From Treponema sp. UBA6852 (GTDB taxonomy: Bacteria; Spirochaetota; Spirochaetia; Treponematales; Treponemataceae): DNA of 64,000 nucleotides. How positions within the stretch are numbered: the first letter of the stretch is position 1; each line of letters opens with the position of its first letter. Below the pieces are notes generated by a model that had not been told where the DNA came from, ran no database searches, and worked only from the letters and a program-made list of their open reading frames with translations. The position numbers were made by a program, and so were the translations under genes. The stretch is from the NCBI GenBank assembly GCA_002449305.1, contig DKDI01000042.1, forward strand, positions 1 through 64,000, written 5' to 3'. Shown in pieces: positions 25,075-33,637 of this stretch.

Positions 25075-27234
25075 ATGAAAAAACTGATTTTTTCTCTTTT
25101 GGTGGCATCGGCTTTGTTTGTTTCGTTTGCTTTTGGAAAATCTGTAAAAAATGAAGAAACAGAAGAGCCTGAAAAAACTTCAAATCTTATAAAAAACGGA
25201 GATTTCAGCAAAGGAAAAAAATTTTGGGATATGTTTCTTTCAAATGGAAGCGCGGATCAGCTTGTAACCGAAAACGGAGAAATGGAAATCCGCATAAAAA
25301 ATCCCGGACCTTATGAATATGCAATTCAGCCGTATTTCGATGGATTTTTTTTGTACAAAGGCGGCGTTTACAAATATTCTTTTGATGTGCATTCTTCTAT
25401 AGAAAGAACTTTTGAATGGCGGCTTCAGGTGAACGGAAGAGATTACCACGCTTATGTTGGCGGCTGGGATTCCGTGGGAAAAGAAACCAAGCATATTGAA
25501 GCTACATTTACAATGCGCGAGCCTACAGATTTTTCTCCGCGGCTTGTTTTGAACGTTGGCATGGGAAAAGGCTGCCCGGAAGACATGAAGGGACATTCAA
25601 TTTTCTTTGACAACTTTAACCTTGAGCTTGTTGACGCTTCTGGAATTACAGAAATTGTTACTTCAACAACGACTTCAAATGTAAACTTGAACCAGCTTGG
25701 ATATTTGCCTTCCGCAAAAAAAATTGCTGTAGTCCGCTCAAAGAAGAGCGCGAAAATTTCTGGAGCTTTTGAAGTTGTAGATACAAAAACTGAAAATGTT
25801 GTTTTTTCCGGCAAACTGAAAAATGCAAAGTTCAACGGAGCTTCTGGTGAGCAAACCGCGATTGCGGATTTTTCAAAGCTTTCCGCAGAAGGAACTTACA
25901 AAATTAAAGCTGGAAAATACGGCGAGTCATTTGAGTTCAAAATTGCAACTAATATTTATGATGGAATTTTAAAAAGCGCGGTAAGATTTTTTTATCTGCA
26001 AAGATGCGGAACAAAAGTTCAGGATGCGGATTTTGGACATCCGGAATGCCACACAACGTGCGCAGTTGTATACGGCAATGTTGAAACTTCCTACGATGTA
26101 AACGGCGGTTGGCACGATGCCGGCGACTACGGACGCTATGTTGTTCCTGCTGCAAAAGCTGCCTGCGACTTGATGCTTGCCTACGACCATAATAAAAATG
26201 CATTTGCTTCTGAAAACATTCTTGATGAAATAAAGTACGAGCTTGACTGGATGCTTAAGATGCAAATTCCAGAAACCGGAGCTGTGTTCCACAAAGTTTC
26301 TTGCAGGGAATTTCCCGGAGAAGTTATGCCTCAGGACGAAAAAGACAGGCTCGTTTTGTGTCCTGTTTCAACTGCCGCTACTGCCGATTTTGCTGCTGCA
26401 ATGGCAATGGCTTCAAGAATTTTTAAAGATTATGAAGAAAGCGCAAAATATTCTTCAGCTGCAAAAAAAGCTTGGGAATATCTTGAAAAAACTCCTTTTG
26501 ATGGAAAAGGCTTTACAAATCCGATTTTGTTTACAACTGGAGCTTACAATGATTCGCAGGATGCAGACGAAAGATTCTGGGCGCTTGCAGAACTCTACAA
26601 AACTTTTGGGGACGAAAAATATCTTGAGCTTTTAAAGGCTTATAATCCAGTTGAAATTGGACAGGATCTTGGCTGGCAGCAGGTTGGCCTTTATGGACTT
26701 TACGAATATCTTTCAAGCGACGCTCCAAAGGATTCATTTTATCAAAAAGCGCAAAAAGCGTTTCTTTCAAAGGCAAATGAAAAACTCAAGAATGTTGCTA
26801 TGGACTCTTATGATGTTTCGCTTTCGATGTATGAATATGTCTGGGGAAGCAACATGGGTGTTGCAAACAACGGAATGCTTTTCTTGCTTGCGGACAAAAT
26901 TTCACCAAATAAAAAATACAAGGAAGCAGCAAAATGCCAGATTGACTATTTGCTTGGAAAAAACACAACCTCATACTGTTTTGTGACTGGTTTTGGAACG
27001 CTTTCGCCGATTCTTCCGCATCACAGGCCTTCGCAAGTTGCCAAAAAGCCTATGCCGGGGATGCTTGTGGGCGGTCCTGACTCAAAGCTTGAAGACCCTT
27101 TTGCGCGTGCAAATCTTTCTGACGCTCCTTATGCCGCCTGCTACATAGACAGCGTGCAAAGCTATTCTTGCAACGAAGTTACAATTTACTGGAATTCTCC
27201 GTTTGTATATTTGATTTCAGGTTGTATGGACTAA
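25075..27234 (+). CDS. Secreted glycoside hydrolase family 9 endoglucanase with N-terminal CBM4/9-like domain
   Basis: A 719-residue secreted cellulase. A cleavable signal occupies residues 1-21. Residues about 37-190 resemble a CBM4/9 carbohydrate-binding module (NLIKNGDFSKGKKFWDM start, IFFDNFNLEL end). Residues about 203-290 fit the CelD_N immunoglobulin-like domain. The GH9 catalytic domain follows: GGWHDAGDYGRY at 344-355 with the catalytic base pair D348/D351, a HHRPS histidine motif near 640, and the proton donor E701 in NEVTIYWN near the C terminus. All key residues are present. AGGAG precedes the ATG at 25075; the longer reading frame upstream overlaps A/T-rich leader and has no ribosome site. 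It hydrolyses beta-1,4-glucan outside the cell. Confidence 0.93.
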   Translation: MKKLIFSLLVASALFVSFAFGKSVKNEETEEPEKTSNLIKNGDFSKGKKFWDMFLSNGSADQLVTENGEMEIRIKNPGPYEYAIQPYFDGFFLYKGGVYKYSFDVHSSIERTFEWRLQVNGRDYHAYVGGWDSVGKETKHIEATFTMREPTDFSPRLVLNVGMGKGCPEDMKGHSIFFDNFNLELVDASGITEIVTSTTTSNVNLNQLGYLPSAKKIAVVRSKKSAKISGAFEVVDTKTENVVFSGKLKNAKFNGASGEQTAIADFSKLSAEGTYKIKAGKYGESFEFKIATNIYDGILKSAVRFFYLQRCGTKVQDADFGHPECHTTCAVVYGNVETSYDVNGGWHDAGDYGRYVVPAAKAACDLMLAYDHNKNAFASENILDEIKYELDWMLKMQIPETGAVFHKVSCREFPGEVMPQDEKDRLVLCPVSTAATADFAAAMAMASRIFKDYEESAKYSSAAKKAWEYLEKTPFDGKGFTNPILFTTGAYNDSQDADERFWALAELYKTFGDEKYLELLKAYNPVEIGQDLGWQQVGLYGLYEYLSSDAPKDSFYQKAQKAFLSKANEKLKNVAMDSYDVSLSMYEYVWGSNMGVANNGMLFLLADKISPNKKYKEAAKCQIDYLLGKNTTSYCFVTGFGTLSPILPHHRPSQVAKKPMPGMLVGGPDSKLEDPFARANLSDAPYAACYIDSVQSYSCNEVTIYWNSPFVYLISGCMD

Positions 27235-27251
27235 AAGAATTCAAAAAATAT

Positions 27252-27278
27252 CTGCTGTGTTCAATGCGCGGCAGTTTT
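27252..27278 (+). promoter_or_regulatory. Hairpin between the cellulase and HD-GYP genes
   Basis: An 8-bp stem CTGCTGTG/CGCGGCAG with two G-T pairs is followed by only four T. It could be a leaky terminator that lets part of the cellulase transcript continue into the HD-GYP gene 20 bases later. Confidence 0.5.
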
Positions 27279-27297
27279 CCACGGAAAAGATTCTGCT

Positions 27298-28623
27298 ATG
27301 AAAAAGTTCTTAAAAAAATTTTATATAGTTCTTCTCGCAGTTTCGTTTGTGGCTGCAACAGTTGGATTTTTTGTATTTGCCACAGCAAAAGAATATATTA
27401 CCGAAAATGATATTTCTCCGGATATTCAGTTTTCAATAGGGAAACGCCAGTTAAAAGGCGATGCTTGGACAACTTATGTTCCTTACATTGCTTCTGCTCA
27501 TCCGGGAAAAGGAACTCTTACTGGCAGAATCTACACTGGAGTTGTAAAAAATCTTAACAAGCGCGCGATAAAAGAATGGAATGTGGAAGTAAACATAACG
27601 CAGCCTTGTTATTTGAACAATGCTTGGAATGGTTTTGTTGAAATTTACAAAAGCCGTGCAGAAAAAAAACCGTCGCAGCCTTTGATAGATTTAAAAAAAG
27701 CAGAGGAATCCGACTTTTCAGTTCGTATAATAAAAAACTTAAATAATATTCTTATTCCGCTTGATCCTGGAAGTAAAATTGTTTTTTATCCTAGCATAGA
27801 AAAATATATTCCTGGCAGAGTGCAGGACGTGAACAGCATTTCCATGGGCTTTGTTTTCTACACAGAAGACACAGACAACTTGATGAAATTTAAATCTTGG
27901 AAAGTAAACTACAAGTTTGAAAATGATTTGTTTTACCGTCCGTTTTTCTATGCCTTTATGCTTTTTTACATAATGTGGCTTTGCCTTGTAATTTCCAGAA
28001 TCAGGCTTCATGCTATAAATCTTGCGAAGGAAAGAGACCGCGAGCACGATAGGCTTACGCTTGAGCAGGTAATAAAGGCTTTTACAAAATTTATCGATGC
28101 CAAGGACATTTATACAGGCGGACATTCAGAGCGCGTTGCAAAATATTCGTATTTGCTTGCAAAGGAAATGGGCAAGTCTAGCGATGAGTGCCTTAATGCC
28201 TATTACTGCGGACTTTTCCATGACTGCGGAAAAATTGCTATTCCTGACGAAATTATAAGAAAGCCTGAAAAACTTACCGATGCTGAATACAAGCTTATGC
28301 AGAGCCACACAACAACTGGCTATAACCTGCTAAAAGAACTTACATTGATTCCAGATGCTTGCCTTGCCGCCCTTTATCACCATGAGCGGATTGACGGCAC
28401 TGGTTATCCGAAAGGTCTCAAAGGAAATGAAATTCCTGAAATTGTGCGCATTATTTCTGTTGCTGATGTTTTTGACTGCATGAGCCAAGACCGTTGTTAT
28501 AGAAAAGCTTTTCCACTGGAAAAAATTATCGAGGATTTTAAAATGAACAGCGGCAAGCAGTTTGATCCTGAAGTTGTAAAAGCTTTCCTAAGTCTTGCAG
28601 AAAAAGGCGCGTTCAAAGTCTGA
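27298..28623 (+). CDS. Membrane HD-GYP phosphodiesterase with a CBM2-like extracytoplasmic sensor
   Basis: A 441-residue protein with membrane segments at about 8-29 and 212-234, so residues 30-211 face outward. That part follows the cellulose-binding-module-2 pattern: KEWNVEVNI (92-100), LNNAWNG (106-112), a later LDPGSKIVFY (155-164) and a closing SMGFVFY (182-188). The cytosolic part is an HD-GYP domain, which hydrolyses cyclic-di-GMP in characterised members: HD at 308-309, HHERIDGTGYP at 361-371. All metal-binding and GYP residues are kept. The start codon has only a weak GGAAAAGA site. The gene directly follows the GH9 cellulase by 63 bases. A role in sensing cellulose and lowering cyclic-di-GMP is inference; the CBM2 likeness is by eye. 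Confidence 0.85.
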   Translation: MKKFLKKFYIVLLAVSFVAATVGFFVFATAKEYITENDISPDIQFSIGKRQLKGDAWTTYVPYIASAHPGKGTLTGRIYTGVVKNLNKRAIKEWNVEVNITQPCYLNNAWNGFVEIYKSRAEKKPSQPLIDLKKAEESDFSVRIIKNLNNILIPLDPGSKIVFYPSIEKYIPGRVQDVNSISMGFVFYTEDTDNLMKFKSWKVNYKFENDLFYRPFFYAFMLFYIMWLCLVISRIRLHAINLAKERDREHDRLTLEQVIKAFTKFIDAKDIYTGGHSERVAKYSYLLAKEMGKSSDECLNAYYCGLFHDCGKIAIPDEIIRKPEKLTDAEYKLMQSHTTTGYNLLKELTLIPDACLAALYHHERIDGTGYPKGLKGNEIPEIVRIISVADVFDCMSQDRCYRKAFPLEKIIEDFKMNSGKQFDPEVVKAFLSLAEKGAFKV

Positions 28624-28743
28624 ATCCATTTGTACAACTTCAAGGTTGTTGTAAAAAAAAGTGTGAAACATTAAAATATTTTTCTGCAAACTTTTTATAA
28701 AAAAATCAATACGGATTCATTCCGTGGCAAAAAGGAATATCTT

Positions 28744-30576
28744 ATGGAAAATTCTAAACGAACTGTAACTTGCGGCGAGCTTACAAAGGCTGACGTTGGC
28801 AAGAAAGTTGTATTGAACGGCTGGGTCAGCCGCACGCGCGACTTGGGCGGACTTGTTTTTATCCGTCTTCGCGACCGCTATGGAATCACACAGGTGATGG
28901 TCGGCGACAATGCTTCGGACGAGGTTAAAAAAATTGCCGCTTCATTAAAGTCAGAATATTGTATCGCTGTGGAAGGAATTGTTGCGGCCCGCGCGGAAAA
29001 AGACGTGAACAAGGACATGGCGACCGGCGAGATTGAAGTTGAGGCGAGCGACATCGAAATCTTCACAACATCGCAGGAACTACCTTTTTCTATTGAGGAA
29101 GTTCGCCAGAAGGACGGAACAGTTGTTCTTCCGAACGAGGATTTGCGCCTAAAATACCGCTACCTTGACCTTCGCCGCGAGCCTATGCAGCACAACATTA
29201 TTCTGCGCTCAGCGGTAACTTTTGCCACACGCGAATTTTTGACTTCAAAGGGTTTTTTGGAAATCGAAACCCCTACTTTTATTAAATCAACTCCGGAAGG
29301 CGCGCGCGACTACCTTGTTCCGAGCCGTGTTCACCCGGGAAAATTCTATTCCTTGCCGCAGTCGCCACAGCTTTACAAGCAGCTTCTGATGGTTTCGGGC
29401 TTTGACAAGTATTTCCAGATTGCGCGCTGCTACCGCGACGAGGATGCCCGCGGAGACCGCCAGCCGGAATTCACCCAGATTGATATGGAAATGTCATTCA
29501 CAAACCGCGAGGAAGTTCTTGAGACAACCGAAGAGCTTATGCGCCATATTTTCCAGAAAACCTTGAACTACGAACTTCCAGTTCATTTTGACAGAATCAG
29601 CTGGGACGACGCTTTTGACCTTTACGGAAGCGACAAGCCGGACTTGCGTTTTGACATGAAGATGCAGGACGCGGCATTTATGGCAGATTTGAGCGACTTT
29701 AACGCATTCAAGGCAGGAGCCGCAAACGCAGACAAGAACATTGAGCGCCACAAGAGAAGCGGACTCAAAGTTCTTGTTGTAAAGAACGCGGCGGACAAAT
29801 ATTCAAGAAAGCACATTGAAGCTTTGGAAGCGGTCGCAAAAATCAACCACGCGAAAGGTCTTGCCTGGATGAAGGTTGACGTAGAAGGAAAATTTGAAGG
29901 CGGAATCTCTAAGTTCTTTGCCGGAAAAGAAGCGGAAATCTGCTCAAAACTCGGAGCAGAAAAGAACGACCTTCTTCTGTTTGTAAGCGATGAAAAATGG
30001 CAGACAGCGTGCGTTGCGCTCGGAGCAGTGCGCAAGCAGCTCGGAAAAGACTTGAACCTTTACAACCCGAAAGACGAATTCCACTTTGCCTGGATTATAG
30101 ACTTCCCATACTTTGCTTGGAACGAGGAAGAAAACAAGTGGGAAACAGAGCACCATATGTTTACTCTTCCGCAGAAAAAATACTGGGACACTTTGGAAAG
30201 CGACCCGGGAGCTGTAAAAGGCGACCTTTACGACCTTGTCCTGAACGGCTACGAGCTTGCTTCAGGCTCAATGCGTATCAACGACCCGGCATTGCAGGAG
30301 CGCATTTTTGAAATCGTAGGCTACAGCCGCGAGCGCGCGGAAAAAGCGTTCGGCTTCTTGGTGCAGGCATTCAAGTTCGGCGCGCCGCCGCACGGAGGAA
30401 TCGCACCGGGACTTGACCGCCTTATAATGCTCATGTGCCACGAGGAAAGCATCCACGAGGTAATCGCCTTCCCGAAGAACAATCTGGCGGCTTCTCCTAT
30501 GGACGAGTGTCCAAGCGCAGTTGACCAAAGCCAATTGGACGACTTGCATCTAAAATGTACTGAGGTTGAGAAATAA
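28744..30576 (+). CDS. aspS: Aspartyl-tRNA synthetase, bacterial type
   Basis: Charges tRNA-Asp in the cytosol. The 610-residue length and order are those of bacterial AspRS: an N-terminal OB-fold anticodon-binding domain (about 8-110), class II motif 1 and the RYLDLRREPMQ segment near 138-148, motif 2 (FQIARCYRDEDARGDRQPEFTQ region near 222-243), a GAD insertion (about 300-420) and motif 3 (APPHGGIAPGLDRLIML near 547-563). AAGGAA lies before the ATG. Local G+C and C-ending codon use are visibly higher than in adjacent genes, which could reflect strong expression or transfer. Whether it also charges tRNA-Asn cannot be decided here. Confidence 0.95.
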   Translation: MENSKRTVTCGELTKADVGKKVVLNGWVSRTRDLGGLVFIRLRDRYGITQVMVGDNASDEVKKIAASLKSEYCIAVEGIVAARAEKDVNKDMATGEIEVEASDIEIFTTSQELPFSIEEVRQKDGTVVLPNEDLRLKYRYLDLRREPMQHNIILRSAVTFATREFLTSKGFLEIETPTFIKSTPEGARDYLVPSRVHPGKFYSLPQSPQLYKQLLMVSGFDKYFQIARCYRDEDARGDRQPEFTQIDMEMSFTNREEVLETTEELMRHIFQKTLNYELPVHFDRISWDDAFDLYGSDKPDLRFDMKMQDAAFMADLSDFNAFKAGAANADKNIERHKRSGLKVLVVKNAADKYSRKHIEALEAVAKINHAKGLAWMKVDVEGKFEGGISKFFAGKEAEICSKLGAEKNDLLLFVSDEKWQTACVALGAVRKQLGKDLNLYNPKDEFHFAWIIDFPYFAWNEEENKWETEHHMFTLPQKKYWDTLESDPGAVKGDLYDLVLNGYELASGSMRINDPALQERIFEIVGYSRERAEKAFGFLVQAFKFGAPPHGGIAPGLDRLIMLMCHEESIHEVIAFPKNNLAASPMDECPSAVDQSQLDDLHLKCTEVEK

Positions 30577-30582
30577 TATGCG

Positions 30583-30606
30583 CGAGTTTTCCGCAGGGAA
30601 AACTCG
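30583..30606 (+). terminator. Hairpin after aspS (no clear T run)
   Basis: CGAGTTTT and AAAACTCG form a perfect 8-bp stem shortly after the stop codon. Without a T run it may act as a transcript 3' end only with help. The remaining spacer to 30764 shows no gene. Confidence 0.45.
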
Positions 30607-30764
30607 GTAAGCAAGACGCAAAGCGGATTGCGCTAAGAGCTACATATTCAGTGTGTCGAAAAAGAAATAGGTGGCATTGGTCTTTGTTGGCGATGAAAAT
30701 TTCAATGTCAGTTTTTTTTAATCTGTTTATGCTTCATGCTTTTGTGAGGCATGGGCGGATTTTT

Positions 30765-31196
30765 TTATTCTTCAAACCAGTTTTCAATTATCAGATTTGA
30801 AACTTGCTTTATGTCTTTAAAATCTCTTGTGTTCCTTGTTACTAAAATCAGGTTGTTGGATATGGCAGTTGAAGCAATCAGTAAATCCATTTTTGTTGGC
30901 AGTTTTCCTTTTTGTTTTAGTCTGGAAAACATATCTGAATAAACGCTGGCGGCAAAATCATCAAAAGGAAGAATAGCAAAAAATTTCCGGATTTGATTTA
31001 TGGCATAATCAAAAAGATAATCCTTTCTTTTGCCTTCTGGAAGTGATTTTATGCCAGACAATATTTCTGCCCAGACAACTGAAGAAATGCACGAATGTTC
31101 AATGTTTGCTAAAATTTTATTTACAACATTTTTGTTCGGCATGGGTTTTGAAGGTTCTGAAATTATATTCGTGTCCAACAGATATATCGGTTTCAT
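30765..31196 (-). CDS. vapC: VapC-type PIN-domain toxin
   Basis: A 143-residue PIN-domain ribonuclease, the toxin of a type II pair. Acidic active-site residues are visible in order: LLDTN (D near residue 7), WAEI, MDLLIAS and the late NTRDF. Members cleave tRNA or rRNA when freed from the antitoxin. The ATG at 31196 has GAGG five bases before it and starts 13 bases after the antitoxin stop; a TTG at 31217 would instead overlap it. The pair forms one operon with the antitoxin first. Confidence 0.88.
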   Translation of the reverse strand: MKPIYLLDTNIISEPSKPMPNKNVVNKILANIEHSCISSVVWAEILSGIKSLPEGKRKDYLFDYAINQIRKFFAILPFDDFAASVYSDMFSRLKQKGKLPTKMDLLIASTAISNNLILVTRNTRDFKDIKQVSNLIIENWFEE

Positions 31197-31209
31197 GCTT
31201 GCCTCAAAG

Positions 31210-31515
31210 TTATTCAAAATCTTCTGGATGTCTTATGAACGGATCTGTATCTTTTTTTCTTGCAAAGATTGAATCAATTTCTTCATTTGTAATTTGAGGT
31301 TCAGAAAGTTTTTCAGAATAGAATTTTTTTCGCCAGTTTTTTAATGAAGTCATAAACAGTTGTTTCTTGTCTAAGGCATTGGAAGTTTCTTGATTGTTGA
31401 TAACGGCTACAGTTTTTCCGTGCCTTGTAACTTGGATGCTTTCGCCTTTTTCTTCAACAAGGTGAAGGTAATATGGTAATTTGTTTTTTGCGATACCAAC
31501 TGATATTGAAATCAT
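31210..31515 (-). CDS. vapB: Phd/YefM-type antitoxin
   Basis: A 101-residue antitoxin. Residues 1-55 follow the Phd/YefM DNA-binding pattern (MISISVGIAKNKLPYYLHLV, then ESIQVTRHGKTVAVI), and the C-terminal half with IDSIFARKKDTD probably binds and masks the toxin. GGAGG lies just before the ATG at 31515, which rules out the upstream in-frame codon. AT-rich palindromes 55-75 bases upstream are likely operator sites for autoregulation. Confidence 0.85.
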   Translation of the reverse strand: MISISVGIAKNKLPYYLHLVEEKGESIQVTRHGKTVAVINNQETSNALDKKQLFMTSLKNWRKKFYSEKLSEPQITNEEIDSIFARKKDTDPFIRHPEDFE

Positions 31516-31569
31516 AAAACCTCCGGTAAAAACTAAAGCAAAAATTGATTTTTTCAAGACCTTTAATAG

Positions 31570-31589
31570 AATAATATTATTTAGCTAAA
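31570..31589. promoter_or_regulatory. Palindromes upstream of vapBC, candidate operator
   Basis: AATAATATTATT (31570-31581) overlaps TTTAGCTAAA (31580-31589); both are perfect palindromes upstream of the antitoxin, and a GGCTAAAAT half copy follows near 31603. Autoregulation through such sites is usual for Phd/VapB-type pairs. Confidence 0.45.
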
Positions 31590-31792
31590 ATGTCAAATTT
31601 GTGGCTAAAATCTTGATTGATTGTAGTTTTATAATTTTTCAATAATTTGTTTTGAATTATATTCCACTTTTATTTTTCATTTTCACCTTTCAAATTTTGC
31701 AGCTTACATTCTTGTTTTTGCAAGTCGCTTAAAATCATCTTTTTTATTTTTTTGTTAGCCTGTAAAGTTCTGCAAAAAGCTGGAGGTTGAAA

Positions 31793-32425
31793 ATGATTTT
31801 AGAGGCTGTGCTTTTGGGGCTTTCAACAGGAACTTACTGCGTAATGTACTGCGGTCCTGTGCTGATTCCGTTTTTATTCGGGACAGAAAAAATTTCTTGC
31901 AGGCGGAATACGGGATTGATTGGATTATTTTTGGCTTCAAGGCTTGCGATGTATTTTGTTCTTGGAGTTGCTTTAAGTGTGGCAGGTCTTCTTGCAAGTG
32001 AATTTTTTGATCCGTATTTTGCAAGGCGTCTTTCTGTATGCGCTTACATTTTTTGTGGGACCGCGTTGCTTTTAAATTCATTCGGCGCAAAGTTTCCCTG
32101 GAAAAAAGATGGCTGCAAATGTGCTGGCTTAAAAAAACTGGGAAACGATTATGTAACTGCGGTTTTTGCGGGGCTTGCAGTAGGGCTTCATATTTGCGCT
32201 CCTTTGTGGACTGCCATTGCCCGTTCTGTCTTTTTGACCGGCATGAAAGGAATTTTTTATCTTGTTTTCTTTTATACTGGGACACTTCCGTTTTTTCTTC
32301 CGCTTCTTGGAATTCCGTTTGTTCAGAAAATATTTCCTGTGATGAAAAGAATTTCACGGATTGCGCAACTTTTAATCGGATTTTATTTCCTTATTTTTGA
32401 AGGCTTGATAAAACTGTTTTTTTAG
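31793..32425 (+). CDS. SafE/DsbD-like membrane protein (sulfite exporter TauE/SafE family)
   Basis: A 210-residue integral membrane protein with about six segments. The first segment carries a cysteine pair in TYCVMYCGP, and a further KCAG/HICAP region occurs near 105-135. It fits the SafE/UreH-transmembrane group, whose relatives carry thiol electrons or export small sulfur compounds. The ATG at 31793 is chosen because GGAGG lies 6 bases before it. It leads a plus-strand cluster with a NapH-like ferredoxin, suggesting a shared role in membrane redox chemistry, but no specific substrate can be named. Confidence 0.8.
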   Translation: MILEAVLLGLSTGTYCVMYCGPVLIPFLFGTEKISCRRNTGLIGLFLASRLAMYFVLGVALSVAGLLASEFFDPYFARRLSVCAYIFCGTALLLNSFGAKFPWKKDGCKCAGLKKLGNDYVTAVFAGLAVGLHICAPLWTAIARSVFLTGMKGIFYLVFFYTGTLPFFLPLLGIPFVQKIFPVMKRISRIAQLLIGFYFLIFEGLIKLFF

Positions 32426-32445
32426 TTTTTTTTACAGAGGGTAAA

Positions 32446-33609
32446 ATGATTGTTCCAGTTATTCTTTGCGGCTTGATGTCGATTGTAATTTTATTTTTTG
32501 TCATTGCCAACAATGGATTTTCCGCAGTATCTATTTTTTACGGTTTGTTTCTTATGTTTCTTTACGGAGGAATGACATTCGCAGAAAATAAAAAGAAAGG
32601 AAGCGGAACTGTATACCGCAGAATTTTTTTGACAACTTACGCGGTGTTTTTTTGCATTGGATTTATTGCGAATCTTTTTGCAGAAAGGGGAAGCATGGCA
32701 ATTACCAACGAGGCTCTTGCAACCTGCGAGCTTCCGTTTTGCCACATTGTAATTCCGCAGGGACTTTTGTCTTATCTTGCAACGCAAACTGTAATTTTTC
32801 CGGCAAGAGTTTCAGGGCATTTTGCTTCAATTGCGAGTATGCTTGCAATCTGGCTTGTGTTTACGCTTGTTCTTGGACGCGGCTGGTGTGCCTGGGTTTG
32901 TTTTTACGGCGGCTGGGATGAAGGTTTTTCTCACGTCGCAAAAAAAAGGCGGATTAATCTTTTGGCGCATAACAAGGAAATCCGAGAGTTTCAGTTTGGC
33001 TTTTTGTTCTTTTTAGCTCTTGCCTGCTTTGGAACTATGTCGGCTCTTTATTGCGACTGGTTCTGCCCATATAAAATTGTAACGGAATTTTTTCCTATGA
33101 CGACAATTCCTGGACTTATTGCTGGCATTATTTTTATAGGACTTTTTTTGGGACTTGTTGTTGTGCTTCCGATTTTGACTAAGCGCAGAACACAGTGCAG
33201 TTTGCTTTGTCCGTTTGGCGCATTTGCTTCTTTGACCGACAAATTAAGTCCGTTTAAAATGCGCATTGACAGTGCAAAATGCAAAGGCTGCATGAAATGT
33301 GCGCAGGTCTGTCCGTTTGGAGCAATCGATGTTGCAACAATTCAGCAGAAAAAAGCTTCGCCGGAAATTACTTGTGCAAAATGCGGAGAATGCATTGCAG
33401 TTTGTCCTGAAAAAGCAATTTCTTATCAATTTAGATTTAATAAAGCCTGCTGTTCCCCTGAGCCAAAAACAAAATTTGCAAAAGGAATTCAAAAATTCTT
33501 TGAGCCTGAAAATTTGTTCAGGTTTGCGGCCTTTACGTTCGGTGCGATTATGTCCCAAACTTTTACAATTAATTCAATCGAAATAATTTTGAAATTTTTT
33601 GCGCATTAA
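32446..33609 (+). CDS. NapH-like membrane polyferredoxin (4Fe-4S)
   Basis: A 387-residue inner-membrane iron-sulfur protein. About five membrane segments alternate with NapH/CcoG-type CxxxC motifs (GRGWCAWVC near 144-152, CDWFCPYK near 205, CSLLCPFG near 249). The C-terminal part holds two 4Fe-4S ferredoxin motifs: C279, C282, C285, C289 and C310, C313, C316, C320. Such proteins pass quinol electrons to periplasmic acceptors in nitrate, nitrous oxide and flavin-based systems. GAGGG precedes the ATG. No oxidoreductase catalytic subunit lies next to it, so its partner could be the DOMON-like protein downstream or an enzyme elsewhere. Confidence 0.85.
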   Translation: MIVPVILCGLMSIVILFFVIANNGFSAVSIFYGLFLMFLYGGMTFAENKKKGSGTVYRRIFLTTYAVFFCIGFIANLFAERGSMAITNEALATCELPFCHIVIPQGLLSYLATQTVIFPARVSGHFASIASMLAIWLVFTLVLGRGWCAWVCFYGGWDEGFSHVAKKRRINLLAHNKEIREFQFGFLFFLALACFGTMSALYCDWFCPYKIVTEFFPMTTIPGLIAGIIFIGLFLGLVVVLPILTKRRTQCSLLCPFGAFASLTDKLSPFKMRIDSAKCKGCMKCAQVCPFGAIDVATIQQKKASPEITCAKCGECIAVCPEKAISYQFRFNKACCSPEPKTKFAKGIQKFFEPENLFRFAAFTFGAIMSQTFTINSIEIILKFFAH

Positions 33610-33637
33610 ACATCAGCTTATTAAATTGGAGATTTAA

